Program-made: the position numbers and the translations under genes
Part shown: positions 10,501 through 16,810 of the stretch, in pieces
How positions within the stretch are numbered: position 1 is the stretch's first letter
How the letters are laid out: the number at the start of each line of letters is the position of its first letter
The notes under the pieces: model-generated
Database searches by the model: none
What the model saw: the letters and a program-made list of their open reading frames with translations, nothing else
Told to the model about the DNA's origin: nothing
Source of the DNA: Sporosarcina sp. FSL K6-3457
Lineage (GTDB): Bacteria; Bacillota; Bacilli; Bacillales_A; Planococcaceae
Direction: 5' to 3'
Length of the DNA stretch: 64,000 nucleotides
Assembly: GCF_038007285.1 (NCBI RefSeq)
Contig: NZ_JBBOWX010000001.1
Span: 496,001 to 560,000 of the forward strand

Positions 10501-10662
10501 AAAATAAAACAAATCTTTACAATCCAACCGAATTGGAAAAAAGGTATTGGACTAATGAATACCGAACAACGTTTGAAACGATTATATGGTAAAGGTCTGA
10601 GTGTTTCCAGCAAACCTGATGTCGGGACAACAGTTACATTTACGGTTCCAAGTAACTTATAG
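7558..10662 (+). CDS. 7TMR-DISM hybrid sensor with two kinase cores and a receiver
   Basis: This 1034-residue membrane sensor has, in order, a signal peptide (1-30), an extracytoplasmic beta-rich domain (about 30-195) and seven membrane segments (about 200-405). A coiled coil (about 410-435) leads to a HisKA dimer domain with His445 in SHELRNPLHG, an ATPase domain with N and GLGLGLS motifs (about 555-665) and a receiver domain with Asp757 in SDVMMP. A second, LytS-type kinase core follows with His848 in QIRPHFMLN and its own ATPase domain (about 930-1034). The N-terminal half fits the 7TMR-DISM family, which often senses carbohydrates. No response regulator gene is adjacent, so its output partner is unknown. 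A GGGGGAGAGG ribosome binding site supports this start. Confidence 0.9.
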   Translation: MRHIRKRYLFVCIAIFLIIMGVGGRSSLAQLADGFDFSEQQQSKEFYTNLDGEWSFFEKLLLTPDEVKEQLRNGMGKVVSLPSSFQTQTGDINSFGTYSTTIKIPEEYIGETLAIHIPYQYSAYTLSVNQTEIMKNGIVGKDSTSHTAEMAPKTGYFIAQSDEVLLTMQISSFDHIRGGVENTIFVGEASVVSRKFQTEMMITLFLSGAILIVGVFMILLAWYRKSEIILFIFGLFAMLIAIRSLFAVPFYYTILFSNMSWLWGTRIEYLLTEATSMFYVLLLWKWHEQEFSKKVMYVLVSVHTLLMIITLFTQPVFFQELFFTVFQLTIPTFIYLVYVIYKSIRNNNRIAKINAMGTFLIFAAFFNDYAIGNGWYNGIELMLPAIGIYIMVHVIVLSKDFADSVWKIEQQNKQLVALNASNEELAIQLQKEIKQKDDFLANTSHELRNPLHGIINIAQSILKNRHNQLDEKTQKDLELQLTIGHHMSRTLEDLLDVTRLKEHRIHLERERLDIQAISTGVVDMLKVLIENKNIQMEVRIPSDFPSVKADKNRLIQILFNLLHNAVKYTDEGIITIDANIQEGKAHIHITDTGVGITDKTLRTIFEPYKQGDSSITAIGGGLGLGLSICRQLVEMHGGIIKASSVLGEGSVFTFTLSLAENSFEEQLVATSAPAMEMSELPLKEIPIAINHAMIEAFTKNTTSLYRPRILAIDDDPVNLKVLTNILSEDQYEIEIVTSGKEALRQLERKEWDLIISDVMMPAMSGYELTRSIREKFSISELPILLLTARSNPEDIYTGFLAGANDYVTKPVDAVELNVRVHALTELQASINERLGMEAAWLHAQIRPHFMLNTLNAIVSLSVTDTSRMARILEKFSHYLQSSFNLKNLDKVVPLQYELDLLESYLYIEKERFGERLHIKWEVDEVKGVMIPPLSIQTLVENAVNHGVLKRIVGGAITIRIRKEDGYTEITVSDNGVGMDEEKIKQIFTIQPNWKKGIGLMNTEQRLKRLYGKGLSVSSKPDVGTTVTFTVPSNL

Positions 10663-10713
10663 TCAGGAGACATGCTATTAGGGTATTCAATAACACAGTT
10701 TACGAACCTGCTT

Positions 10714-10756
10714 AAAACACTTATGGAATCATCATTGATTCTATAAGTGTTTTTTG
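10714..10756 (+). terminator. Terminator after the hybrid kinase
   Basis: A perfect stem of about 17 bp (AAAACACTTAT...ATAAGTGTTTT with an inner GAATCA/TGATTC part) is followed by a T-run, about 50 bases after the stop. Confidence 0.85.
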
Positions 10757-10759
10757 CAA

Positions 10760-10862
10760 TTTTCATTGTGTATGAGCTCGTATTATAATGAAAAGTTCAG
10801 GATAATTATAGCTTTTATTCACGATTGAATATCACGTTATTCTCAAAAGTTACTATTTAAAT
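10760..10862 (+). pseudogene. Decayed partial copy of the zinc-ribbon gene and its leader
   Basis: The stretch aligns with 7016-7222. It shares TTTTCATTGT, the TTATAAT region, the GCTTTT-A-TCAC region and then an exact 22-base match (10841-10862 with 7201-7222) inside the 69-aa gene. The ATG and the first 30 codons are deleted or scrambled, and the zinc-binding half is absent, so it cannot encode the protein. Both copies follow a strong terminator hairpin, so hairpin and leader may have been duplicated together. Confidence 0.65.
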
Positions 10863-10887
10863 TTAACATCGCCACATCTTATATTGG

Positions 10888-10925
10888 AAAGAGCAGGCAA
10901 TCCGAATGAGGATGCTGCTCTTTTT
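10888..10925. terminator. Bidirectional terminator between kinase and repressor genes
   Basis: A 9-bp stem AAAGAGCAG/CTGCTCTTT with an 18-base loop is followed by TTTTT on the plus strand and lies 20 bases beyond the stop of the minus-strand repressor. Confidence 0.65.
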
Positions 10926-10943
10926 AAGAGTCGTCGATTGGAA

Positions 10944-11585
10944 TTAAAGTTTGTACTTTACTTCTACTGCTTTCCCGATAATACGGACTGTATAGCCCTC
11001 CCTGATGATGATTGGATCATGATCACTGTTGAGAGGCATCAGTAGAACTGTATCTCCCTGTCTTGTTACTTTCTTTAAGGTAACTTCTTGATCCCCGTTG
11101 ACTAAAACAGCCGCAATTTCTCCGTAGTCAACTTCTGTTTGCTCACGGATAAGGACGTGAGATCCGTTTGGAATCTTTGGTATCATGCTGTCACCTTTTG
11201 CTTCTAAGTAGCAAAGCGATCCACTCGGTAAGTCGACTGGAGATTCGAAGCGGTAGCCTATTATGTTTTCTTGTACAAGTATCGGATCACGGCAAGTGAT
11301 AATACCTAGAATCGGAATCTTGATTGTTTGTGGAAATACTTCAACTAAATTTGAAGGTCTCTCCTCAGTAAGGTCCGAACGCTTGACGTTGAAGTAGTCC
11401 GCCAAGCGTTGCTGGCTTTTCAATCCCGGATACCTTTTTCCCAACATCCAACTAGAGACGGTCGTTTCAGCGATACCGATATCACGAGCCATATCAGTTT
11501 GTGTTATCCCTCTACTATCCAAAAACCTTTTGATATTGTCGGATAAAACTTGTCTTTGATACGAAAGTGTTATGTCTTCCTTCAT
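10944..11585 (-). CDS. XRE-family repressor with S24 (LexA/CI-like) peptidase domain
   Basis: This 213-residue DNA-binding repressor has an N-terminal helix-turn-helix of the XRE type (about residues 10-70) and a C-terminal S24 self-cleaving domain. The likely Ser is in GDSM (about residue 133) and the Lys in VTLKKV (about residue 170). The family can inactivate itself after DNA damage with RecA. The start at 11585 is chosen because AAAGGAGGAG precedes it; a further in-frame ATG at 11603 lies upstream of that site. The gene is divergent from a small XRE gene. Palindromic TGCACTT-type sites lie in its own promoter and in two plus-strand promoters, so it probably represses itself and its neighbours. 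The protein resembles phage CI-type repressors. Confidence 0.88.
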   Translation of the reverse strand: MKEDITLSYQRQVLSDNIKRFLDSRGITQTDMARDIGIAETTVSSWMLGKRYPGLKSQQRLADYFNVKRSDLTEERPSNLVEVFPQTIKIPILGIITCRDPILVQENIIGYRFESPVDLPSGSLCYLEAKGDSMIPKIPNGSHVLIREQTEVDYGEIAAVLVNGDQEVTLKKVTRQGDTVLLMPLNSDHDPIIIREGYTVRIIGKAVEVKYKL

Positions 11586-11610
11586 ATAAACTCCTCCTTT
11601 CATAGCCTAT

Positions 11611-11640
11611 TCTATACCTAAAGTGCAGAGTCTGAAACAT
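11611..11640 (-). promoter_or_regulatory. Repressor promoter with operator in the spacer
   Basis: On the minus strand a -10 TATAGA (11616-11611) lies 17 bases after a weak -35. The operator half-site CTGCACTTTAG (11628-11618) sits in the spacer. This suggests autorepression. Confidence 0.5.
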
Positions 11641-11654
11641 GTTTATGGAAAATA

Positions 11655-11697
11655 CTGCACTTTATGTGTTGACGCTGCACTTTAAGTGTATTAATGT
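11655..11697 (+). promoter_or_regulatory. Promoter of the small XRE gene with two operators
   Basis: TTGACG (11669-11674) and TAATGT (11692-11697) are spaced by 17 bases. One operator, CTGCACTTTAAGTGTA, fills the spacer exactly (11675-11690). Another, CTGCACTTTATGTG (11655-11668), lies directly upstream of the -35. The position predicts tight repression by the S24 repressor. Confidence 0.7.
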
Positions 11698-11729
11698 GTA
11701 TGTGACAGCAAAAAAAGGAGGCTTGCGAC

Positions 11730-11939
11730 ATGCATCGACATGTTGATTTGGGTCTTAAAGCGGCCCGTGTAGAAAAAGGTTTTACGCAAGAAGCTTTGGC
11801 TGAAAAGTTGGGCGTATCAAAGAAAACCTTGGCTAGTTGGGAGAATGGAGAGGTAGAATTAAAGCCTCTCGCACTCTATGCGATAGCGTATGTGTTTCAA
11901 ATGGATGCCGATTATCTAAGGGTACCAGATAAGAGATAA
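11730..11939 (+). CDS. Small XRE-family transcriptional regulator
   Basis: This 69-residue protein is essentially one helix-turn-helix domain. Residues about 8-62 hold the typical GLKAARVEKGFTQEALAEKLG...SWENGE pattern. An AAGGAGG ribosome binding site lies 9 bases before the ATG. It is divergent from the S24 repressor, and its promoter carries two operator copies. The arrangement resembles the CI/Cro pair of temperate phages, in which a small XRE protein opposes the larger repressor. No other phage genes are visible next to it. Its targets are unknown; the operator after its stop suggests the downstream unit is part of the same circuit. Confidence 0.85.
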   Translation: MHRHVDLGLKAARVEKGFTQEALAEKLGVSKKTLASWENGEVELKPLALYAIAYVFQMDADYLRVPDKR

Positions 11940-11947
11940 TTCAGTGG

Positions 11948-11977
11948 TTAACACTGCACTTTAAGTGCATTTATTAT
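11948..11977 (+). promoter_or_regulatory. Third operator-containing promoter, toward the EAL-HDOD gene
   Basis: TTAACA (11948-11953) and TATTAT (11972-11977) are spaced by 18 bases, with the near-perfect palindrome TGCACTTTAAGTGCA (11955-11969) in the spacer. It lies just after the small XRE gene and would transcribe a 36-codon reading frame and then the EAL-HDOD gene. Confidence 0.6.
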
Positions 11978-12029
11978 AGGTATAAGGAAGTGGGTAATTA
12001 TAAAACTAAAATATCTTTTTGGAGAGCAT

Positions 12030-12140
12030 ATGAGTAATTACTCACTCTTTTGGATAGGTTTGATTAGTGTATATATTAAAATAATCATTCGAGTGGAAGT
12101 TGTGTTTTTTCGTTCAAGTAATGGAAGATGTGGCAGCTAG
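12030..12140 (+). CDS. Possible 36-residue hydrophobic peptide
   Basis: A GGAGAG ribosome binding site lies close before an ATG, and the frame encodes about 36 residues with a hydrophobic stretch (about residues 5-27, rich in Ile, Val, Phe and Trp). It is the first open frame after the third operator-controlled promoter. Small membrane peptides under LexA-like control are known as toxins or division inhibitors, but there is no homology here. The last third overlaps a chemoreceptor gene remnant in another frame, so the frame may have arisen by chance at a deletion junction. Confidence 0.25.
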   Translation: MSNYSLFWIGLISVYIKIIIRVEVVFFRSSNGRCGS

Positions 12141-12204
12141 CTCTACACAATTCGCCCGATTAGCTGAAGAGTTAAATGGTCTTGCTCAACAGTTTAAAAT
12201 CTGA
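12100..12204 (+). pseudogene. C-terminal remnant of a chemoreceptor gene
   Basis: The frame ending at the TGA 12202-12204 reads VMEDVAASSTQFARLAEELN and then GLAQQFKI. This is the usual C-terminal end of methyl-accepting chemotaxis proteins (LAEEL..L...FKI). Nothing upstream continues the gene, so a chemoreceptor has been deleted here except for its last 30 or so codons. Confidence 0.75.
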
Positions 12205-12267
12205 TAATGACTCCGTTAGTTAAGGGGATGGAATGTGAGATAAATAGATGATTAATGGGGTGTAGGA

Positions 12268-13479
12268 GTGGAAGAAATTTTTGTTGGACAACAGCCTATA
12301 TTAGATGTGAATGGCGATCTTTTTTCGTTTGAGCTGTTGTATCGAAATAGCGATAGCAATGCTTTCCCGGATGTGGATTCTGAACTAGCGACAATAGCGG
12401 TTATTGTGAATACATATTTGTCGCCAGGATTTGAACAGATTGCGGCGAAGAAAGTATTCATCAATTTTTCGGCTACGCTTCTTATGACAGATATTTTTGA
12501 TATTCTTGATCCTAATCGAGTTGTCATTGAGATTTTAGAGGATGTAGTCATGACATCTACTCTTTTGACAAGGCTGAAGAAGTTGAAGAGTATGGGATTC
12601 CGACTTGCACTAGATGACTTTATTCTGCAAAGCCAACATAGTGTATATCCGGATTTATTTCAATCCATTGATTACATTAAAGTAGATTTTATTTCCACTA
12701 CCGAGTCACAGCGATCTGCAATAGAGGCATTGAAAGTCAAGCATCCCCATATTATCCTACTAGCCGAAAAAGTAGAGACAAATCAGCAGTTTGAAGTGGC
12801 GAAGTCTTTAGGTTATGAACTCTTTCAGGGCTATTTTTTTGCGAAACCAGATATCATTAAGGGAAAGAAGTTGCCTTCAGATACCTTGCTTTACTTTGAA
12901 ATTCTGAAACTATTGAACAAAGAGGATCCCAACATTGAGGAGATTGCGGCATTAATTATGCGAGATATCTCATTGACCTACAAACTGCTCAGACATATAA
13001 ATACGCATGCGTTCAGGTCTTCAAAAAAAATCAGCTCCATTCACCATGCAATTGCCAGAATGGGGTTACAGAAATTTAAAAAATGGATTCAATTTCTCGC
13101 TATTTATCAAAAAGGTTCTGAGGGAATGAACGGAGATATTAAAGTGCTTGTGAATTTCTCTTTAACAAGAGCGAATGTGTGTGAATTGCTGGCTATGCGA
13201 AGTGGGAAGCACGAAACTGATGAATATTACATGTTAGGTATGTTTTCACTCATCGATTTGATATTAAAGCGGAGCAGAGCAGATATCTTTTCGCTATTGC
13301 CTGTATCCAAGCAGATTATTAAGACGTTAGGTGGCCAGCAAACCGAAATGAGCTCTTATCTTCAAATAGCAAAAGCTCTTGAACGTTTGGATTTTAGGGA
13401 TGCTATTCAACGTGCAGAACGGCTAGGCATAAGTGAGAGAGAGTTAAGCGAACTTGCGTTAAAAGCGGCTGTTGTTTGA
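12268..13479 (+). CDS. EAL-HDOD signalling protein (YuxH-like)
   Basis: This 403-residue cytoplasmic protein has an N-terminal EAL-type domain (about residues 1-195) and a C-terminal HDOD domain (about 200-400). The signature position reads ELL within FELLYR. Later motifs such as NFS, EILED, LDDF and IKVDF are kept, but several residues needed for c-di-GMP hydrolysis differ, so it may bind rather than cleave the nucleotide. The layout matches B. subtilis YuxH. The start is the GTG at 12268 with GGGG about 7 bases upstream. It lies 290 bases after a promoter whose spacer holds the S24 repressor operator, so it may belong to that circuit. Confidence 0.85.
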   Translation: MEEIFVGQQPILDVNGDLFSFELLYRNSDSNAFPDVDSELATIAVIVNTYLSPGFEQIAAKKVFINFSATLLMTDIFDILDPNRVVIEILEDVVMTSTLLTRLKKLKSMGFRLALDDFILQSQHSVYPDLFQSIDYIKVDFISTTESQRSAIEALKVKHPHIILLAEKVETNQQFEVAKSLGYELFQGYFFAKPDIIKGKKLPSDTLLYFEILKLLNKEDPNIEEIAALIMRDISLTYKLLRHINTHAFRSSKKISSIHHAIARMGLQKFKKWIQFLAIYQKGSEGMNGDIKVLVNFSLTRANVCELLAMRSGKHETDEYYMLGMFSLIDLILKRSRADIFSLLPVSKQIIKTLGGQQTEMSSYLQIAKALERLDFRDAIQRAERLGISERELSELALKAAVV

Positions 13480-13516
13480 CTAATGGGAAGCTAAATGCTA
13501 GAAGTTAATGTTTTGG

Positions 13517-13565
13517 AGGATGTTTTTGCAGAGATTATTGATCTCGACGGAAGCATCCTTTTTGT
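13517..13565 (+). terminator. Probable terminator after the EAL-HDOD gene
   Basis: AGGATG pairs with CATCCT around an inner GAGAT/ATCTC stem and is followed by TTTTTGT, 40 bases after the stop codon. Confidence 0.5.
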
Positions 13566-13612
13566 ATTCTTTGTGACGTGAGTATAGGGCTTCATTGACA
13601 TAAGTAAATAAT

Positions 13613-13620
13613 AAAAAGGG
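13613..13620. repeat. Target-site duplication, left copy
   Basis: The 8 bases AAAAAGGG directly before the IS66 left end are repeated directly after its right end at 15505-15512, showing that the element transposed here. Confidence 0.9.
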
Positions 13621-13660
13621 GTAACTACTTAGGTATCTATGTTGATATAAAAAATTCTAT

Positions 13661-13761
13661 CAACAACGCTTGGCGCTAGGGGATGCCTCCCGCGATAAGC
13701 CTAATAGAAGACCACTATTAGTCTTATCGCTTCGGCCACCCCTGTTAGGCGCCTTCGCTGG
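13661..13761 (+). repeat. Structured repeat, copy A (inside IS66 left end)
   Basis: The block runs from CAACAACGCT through GGGGATGCCTCCC, then a hairpin (GCGATAAG 13692-13699 with CTTATCGC 13723-13730, extended by CTAATAG/CTATTAG), then CCACCCC and GGCGCCTTCGCTGG. The same architecture appears at 15325-15425 (inverted) and 30906-31006. Confidence 0.85.
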
Positions 13762-13802
13762 AGATTCGCTGGTATCATTTGTTCAACCCACATAGATTCA
13801 TT

Positions 13803-15273
13803 CTATTTGAAGGAGAATTCTCCACGTGTGACGGAGAGGAGTGAGGAAAGGATATCACGACCTTGTTTGCGAAGCGTGGAAATAAATCCGTGGATTTTGG
13901 CAAATTGTTTAGCCACTTCAAGTGTGCGGAAATGGCCTGATACTTTCTGTTTCACTTTCATCATTCGGATGTCCCGTTCTGCTTGACTGTTATCAAAAGG
14001 CACACGTGCATCTCGAACAAACCGCAATATAGCGGTTTTATGGAGTAGGAAGCGTGTAGCTAGATTAGCGGCTTTACTCTTTTTCTTTCGACCCCGTTTG
14101 AGTGGGGCATCCACTACGGGATCAGTGACCCATTCTTTTGCACCACGCTCGAGAATTCTGATGTAGCGCATTTCCCATTCAAGAGCGTCCGCTCCTTTTA
14201 TCGGTATATCTTCGAGTCTCCATTTTTTCTTGTGGTGACAGGCTTCTTGTAAAAGTTCTTTCATATCTGCAGCCCATTGATGGCCATCATAATTGATGAT
14301 ACCTTGACACTCACGAAGAAGATGAGCACCACATAGGGCATGATCAAATGAATAGTCAGCCGTAAAATAGGAAGCCCAACAGTCGTGGACAAGAATCCCG
14401 TGGTACTTGGGTAAGACATCGTGATCCTTGATCGCTATTTTCCCTCGTTTTTCATGGACATGATAAAGTGTCCAGTCAGAACTGCTAACCGTATGTAACC
14501 AGTGCATTTTATCCTCAATGCGCATCCTTGTTTCGTCCGCATGGACGACGGCACTTTTCAATAGTTCTTCTCGTATGTATGCAGTATGGGGCTCAATTTT
14601 AGTAGAGATAGAGGACAAACGGTGCAGAAGGGTGGCTTAGCTAGGACGATAGCCGGTCATGTCGTGAAATAGTTGACTGATACGTTCAAGGGGAAGATGG
14701 TGGTATGTATGTAAATAGGCGCACGTGGCAATCCAATTGTCTCCATATTGGACAGGTGCTTTCACGTTTTCCGGGGAAGGTGCATGTTGTTGCGTGTCAC
14801 AGTTCGGACAGCACTTTTTTTTCAATCCGGTGCTCTGTAACCACAACACGGGGAATCGGTAAATCGAATACTTGTCGACGGATATACCCTTCCGATGGTA
14901 AATCTGCAAGAGAAGTTTCACAGTGTAAGCAGACTTCGACCTTATGCCATTTGACTTCATCTGGCTGATCAATCGGTTTGAGAGTATAGCCGTCATGATC
15001 CTTTGGGGCGCCCATCTTACCTCCAGATTTCCGCAGACTTTTAGGCTTGCGTAAACCATCGCTAGATGGCGGTTTACTACTGTTAGTACTTGTTAACCCT
15101 ACTTGTCGTTCTAGTTCTTTTACGCGTGTTACTAGTTTAACAATATGGGTTTTCTGTTGTTCAATTTGGACCTCCAACTTTTCAATATAAAGGAGAAGAT
15201 TCATGATAAAAGATGCAATTTCAATGGGTTCTCCATGACTAATCTCTTCAATTTTTTTGGCTGTATATTTCAT
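13803..15273 (-). pseudogene. IS66-family transposase (tnpC), frameshifted and interrupted
   Basis: The DDE transposase is split into three pieces. The first (15273 to about 14815) has a leucine-zipper-like N-terminus, the TSTNSSKPPSSDG motif and a CxxC zinc finger. Around 14811-14820 the frame changes at a T-run, and the next piece carries the second zinc-finger part (CCPNCDTQQH) and GDNWIATCAYLHTYHHLPLERIS. A TAA at 14637 interrupts the expected YRPSQATL region. The last piece (14618-13803) holds the catalytic core with VHADETRMRIE, LVHDCWASYF and the Asn-Ser-Gln-Ala-Glu-Arg signature. It starts from GGAGAAAATTCC-ATG at 15273. With one frameshift and one stop codon it is presumably inactive. 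Confidence 0.88.
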
Positions 15274-15324
15274 TGGAATTTTCTCCTTTCTCTATACAAT
15301 GAACTTATGATTTTTATGTGATTT

Positions 15325-15425
15325 CCAGCGAAGGCGTCTACTGGGGTCGCCGAAGCAATGAGACTGACAGCGGTTTTCTGTCTGGCTCATTGCGGGAGGC
15401 ATCCCCAAGAGCCGAGCGCTGTTGG
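15325..15425 (-). repeat. Structured repeat, copy B (inside IS66 right end)
   Basis: This is the inverted counterpart of copy A. On the minus strand it reads CAGCGCTCGG, CTTGGGGATGCCTCCC, a hairpin GCAATGAG/CTCATTGC (plus positions 15355-15362 and 15386-15393), CGACCCC and GACGCCTTCGCTGG. The stem differs from copies A and C by compensated base pairs. Confidence 0.85.
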
Positions 15426-15504
15426 TAAGAGTCACAATAGTAGAGTTAGTAAATAGATACCCATATTGAGAGTTTTGAAACAATTTAAGTACCTGAGTAG
15501 TTAC

Positions 15505-15512
15505 AAAAAGGG
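15505..15512. repeat. Target-site duplication, right copy
   Basis: AAAAAGGG directly follows the right inverted repeat of the IS66 element and matches 13613-13620. Confidence 0.9.
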
Positions 15513-15613
15513 TATATGTAAGCCTTGAACTGGGAAGTAGGATTCACTGACATCAAAAACATATCGTTTCAATGATAGGAGGTTCGTAAGTACACATTCG
15601 AAAATAAATATAG

Positions 15614-15642
15614 TTGCAAATTTAAAAGCTCTCTTGTATGAT
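15614..15642 (+). promoter_or_regulatory. Promoter of the zinc-starvation operon
   Basis: TTGCAA (15614-15619) and TATGAT (15637-15642) are spaced by 17 bases. The predicted transcription start falls next to the Zur box. Confidence 0.7.
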
Positions 15643-15653
15643 AAGAATTCAAA

Positions 15654-15668
15654 TCGTAATCATTACGC
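15654..15668 (+). promoter_or_regulatory. Zur box upstream of znuA
   Basis: TCGTAATCATTACGC matches the Bacillus Zur operator TCGTAATNATTACGA in 14 of 15 positions counting N as free. It lies just downstream of the -10 box, so zinc-loaded Zur would block transcription. Confidence 0.85.
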
Positions 15669-15697
15669 TTTGTAAATACGAAGGAGGAATTAATTCA

Positions 15698-16792
15698 ATG
15701 AATAAAAAGTTTTTGTCTATTTTATCAATTATTAGCCTATTGCTGCTCGCAGCATGTGGCAACAAAGAGCAAGCGAAGGAGAAGGGAGAAGCGGAAGGTA
15801 GTGCAGATGTCGTATCCGTCTATACAACTGTCTACCCGCTTCAATATTTCACCGAACGGATTGGTGGGGATGCGGTCGATGTACACTCTATTTATCCGCC
15901 TGGGGCAGATGAGCATACGTTTGACCCTACGCAAAAGGATATGATAGCACTTGCTGATTCGGATTTATTCTTTTATATCGGACTTGGTCTTGAAGGATTT
16001 GTGGAGAATGCTGAAAAAACAATGAAAGGCGAAAATGTTAAAATGATTCCGGTCGCTAACGATATTTCCGAAGAGTCGCTAGGCAAGGGACATGATCACG
16101 ATCATGGTGAGGAAGGGCATGAATCACATGATCGTGGTGAGGAAGGGCATGAATCGCATGATCACGGTGAGGAAGGGCATGAATCACATGATCACGGTGA
16201 GGAAGGTCATGAATCGCATGATCATGATGAGGAAGGCCATGACTCGCATGATCACGATCACGAGGAATTCGACCCTCATGTATGGATTTCTCCTGTACTA
16301 AGTATAGAGCTCGCAGCAGTCATTAAAGACTCGCTCATAGAGGCATCTCCTGAAAAGAAAGATATGTTTGAGGAAAACTTTGAAGGGCTAAAAAAGGATT
16401 TACTTGAACTCGATCAACAATTTAAAGACATGGTTTCTCATGCTGCTATCAAAACATTTTTCGTCTCACATGCAGCTTTCGGTTATATCGCTAATACGTA
16501 TGGGCTTGAACAAGTTGCAGTTGCTGGATTAAATTCACAAAGCGAACCTTCACAAAAACAACTGGCTTCTCTCGTTGAATACGCGAAAACACATAACTTG
16601 AAATATGTTTTATTCGAACAAAATGTCTCCTCTAAACTCACTGACATCATTCGAAAAGAAATTGGAGCGGATTCACTAATGCTGCATAATCTTGGTGTCC
16701 TAACGGCTGAGGATGTAGAAAACAACGAGGATTACCTGTCATTAATGAAATATAACATTGAAACACTGGCGAAGGCGTTGAGCACAAAGTAA
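15698..16792 (+). CDS. znuA: Zinc ABC transporter substrate-binding lipoprotein with His-rich loop
   Basis: This 364-residue lipoprotein captures Zn2+ outside the membrane for a ZnuBC-type importer. The signal peptide ends in the lipobox LAACG (Cys20). A His-rich insertion (about residues 130-190) is built of five 10-residue units of the EEGHESHDHG type and sits at the usual place of the metal-scavenging loop. Ligand motifs DEHTFDP and FDPHVWISP, and later FFVSHAAFGYIA, match the TroA/ZnuA fold. The start at 15698 has GAAGGAGGA upstream, while an upstream ATG at 15638 would run through the Zur box. No znuB/znuC genes follow. The operon continues with zagA and the zinc-free ribosomal proteins. 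Confidence 0.92.
   Translation: MNKKFLSILSIISLLLLAACGNKEQAKEKGEAEGSADVVSVYTTVYPLQYFTERIGGDAVDVHSIYPPGADEHTFDPTQKDMIALADSDLFFYIGLGLEGFVENAEKTMKGENVKMIPVANDISEESLGKGHDHDHGEEGHESHDRGEEGHESHDHGEEGHESHDHGEEGHESHDHDEEGHDSHDHDHEEFDPHVWISPVLSIELAAVIKDSLIEASPEKKDMFEENFEGLKKDLLELDQQFKDMVSHAAIKTFFVSHAAFGYIANTYGLEQVAVAGLNSQSEPSQKQLASLVEYAKTHNLKYVLFEQNVSSKLTDIIRKEIGADSLMLHNLGVLTAEDVENNEDYLSLMKYNIETLAKALSTK
16091..16264 (+). repeat. 30-bp coding tandem repeat in znuA
   Basis: About five 30-bp units code for EEGHESHD(H/R)G. They differ by a few silent or single changes (one CGT for CAC, one HDSHDHDHEE end). The number of units could change by slippage and thus alter zinc-binding capacity. Confidence 0.85.
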
Positions 16793-16810
16793 AAATCGAG
16801 GAGTGGAGAA

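Larger units (their letters stand above)
13621..15504. mobile_element. IS66-family insertion sequence with 8-bp target duplication
   Basis: The 1884-bp element begins GTAACTACTTAGGTA and ends with the imperfect inverse (TACCTGAGTAGTTAC), the GTAA start typical of IS66. It is flanked by direct AAAAAGGG copies of 8 bases, the usual IS66 duplication length. It carries only a tnpC-type transposase, now broken, and no tnpA/tnpB, as in the ISBst12-like subgroup. Just inside both ends lie inverted copies of a structured repeat of about 100 bases. It sits between the EAL-HDOD gene and the zinc operon. Intact ends with a dead transposase mean it could move only with help in trans. Confidence 0.92.

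Noticed and set aside
10944-11969. A resident prophage
   Set aside because: The repressor/XRE pair is phage-like, but no integrase, replication, structural or lysis genes lie nearby.
14811-14820. Programmed frameshift in the IS66 transposase
   Set aside because: IS66 tnpC is normally one frame, and a second lesion (TAA at 14637) is also present, so decay or sequence error is the simpler view.
15292-15483. 63-codon frame on the minus strand at the IS66 right end
   Set aside because: It overlaps the structured repeat and the inverted repeat, has no ribosome binding site and no recognisable product.
16091-16264. Regular 30-bp repeats resembling a CRISPR array
   Set aside because: The repeats lie in frame inside znuA, encode a His-rich loop, have no unique spacers and no cas genes nearby.
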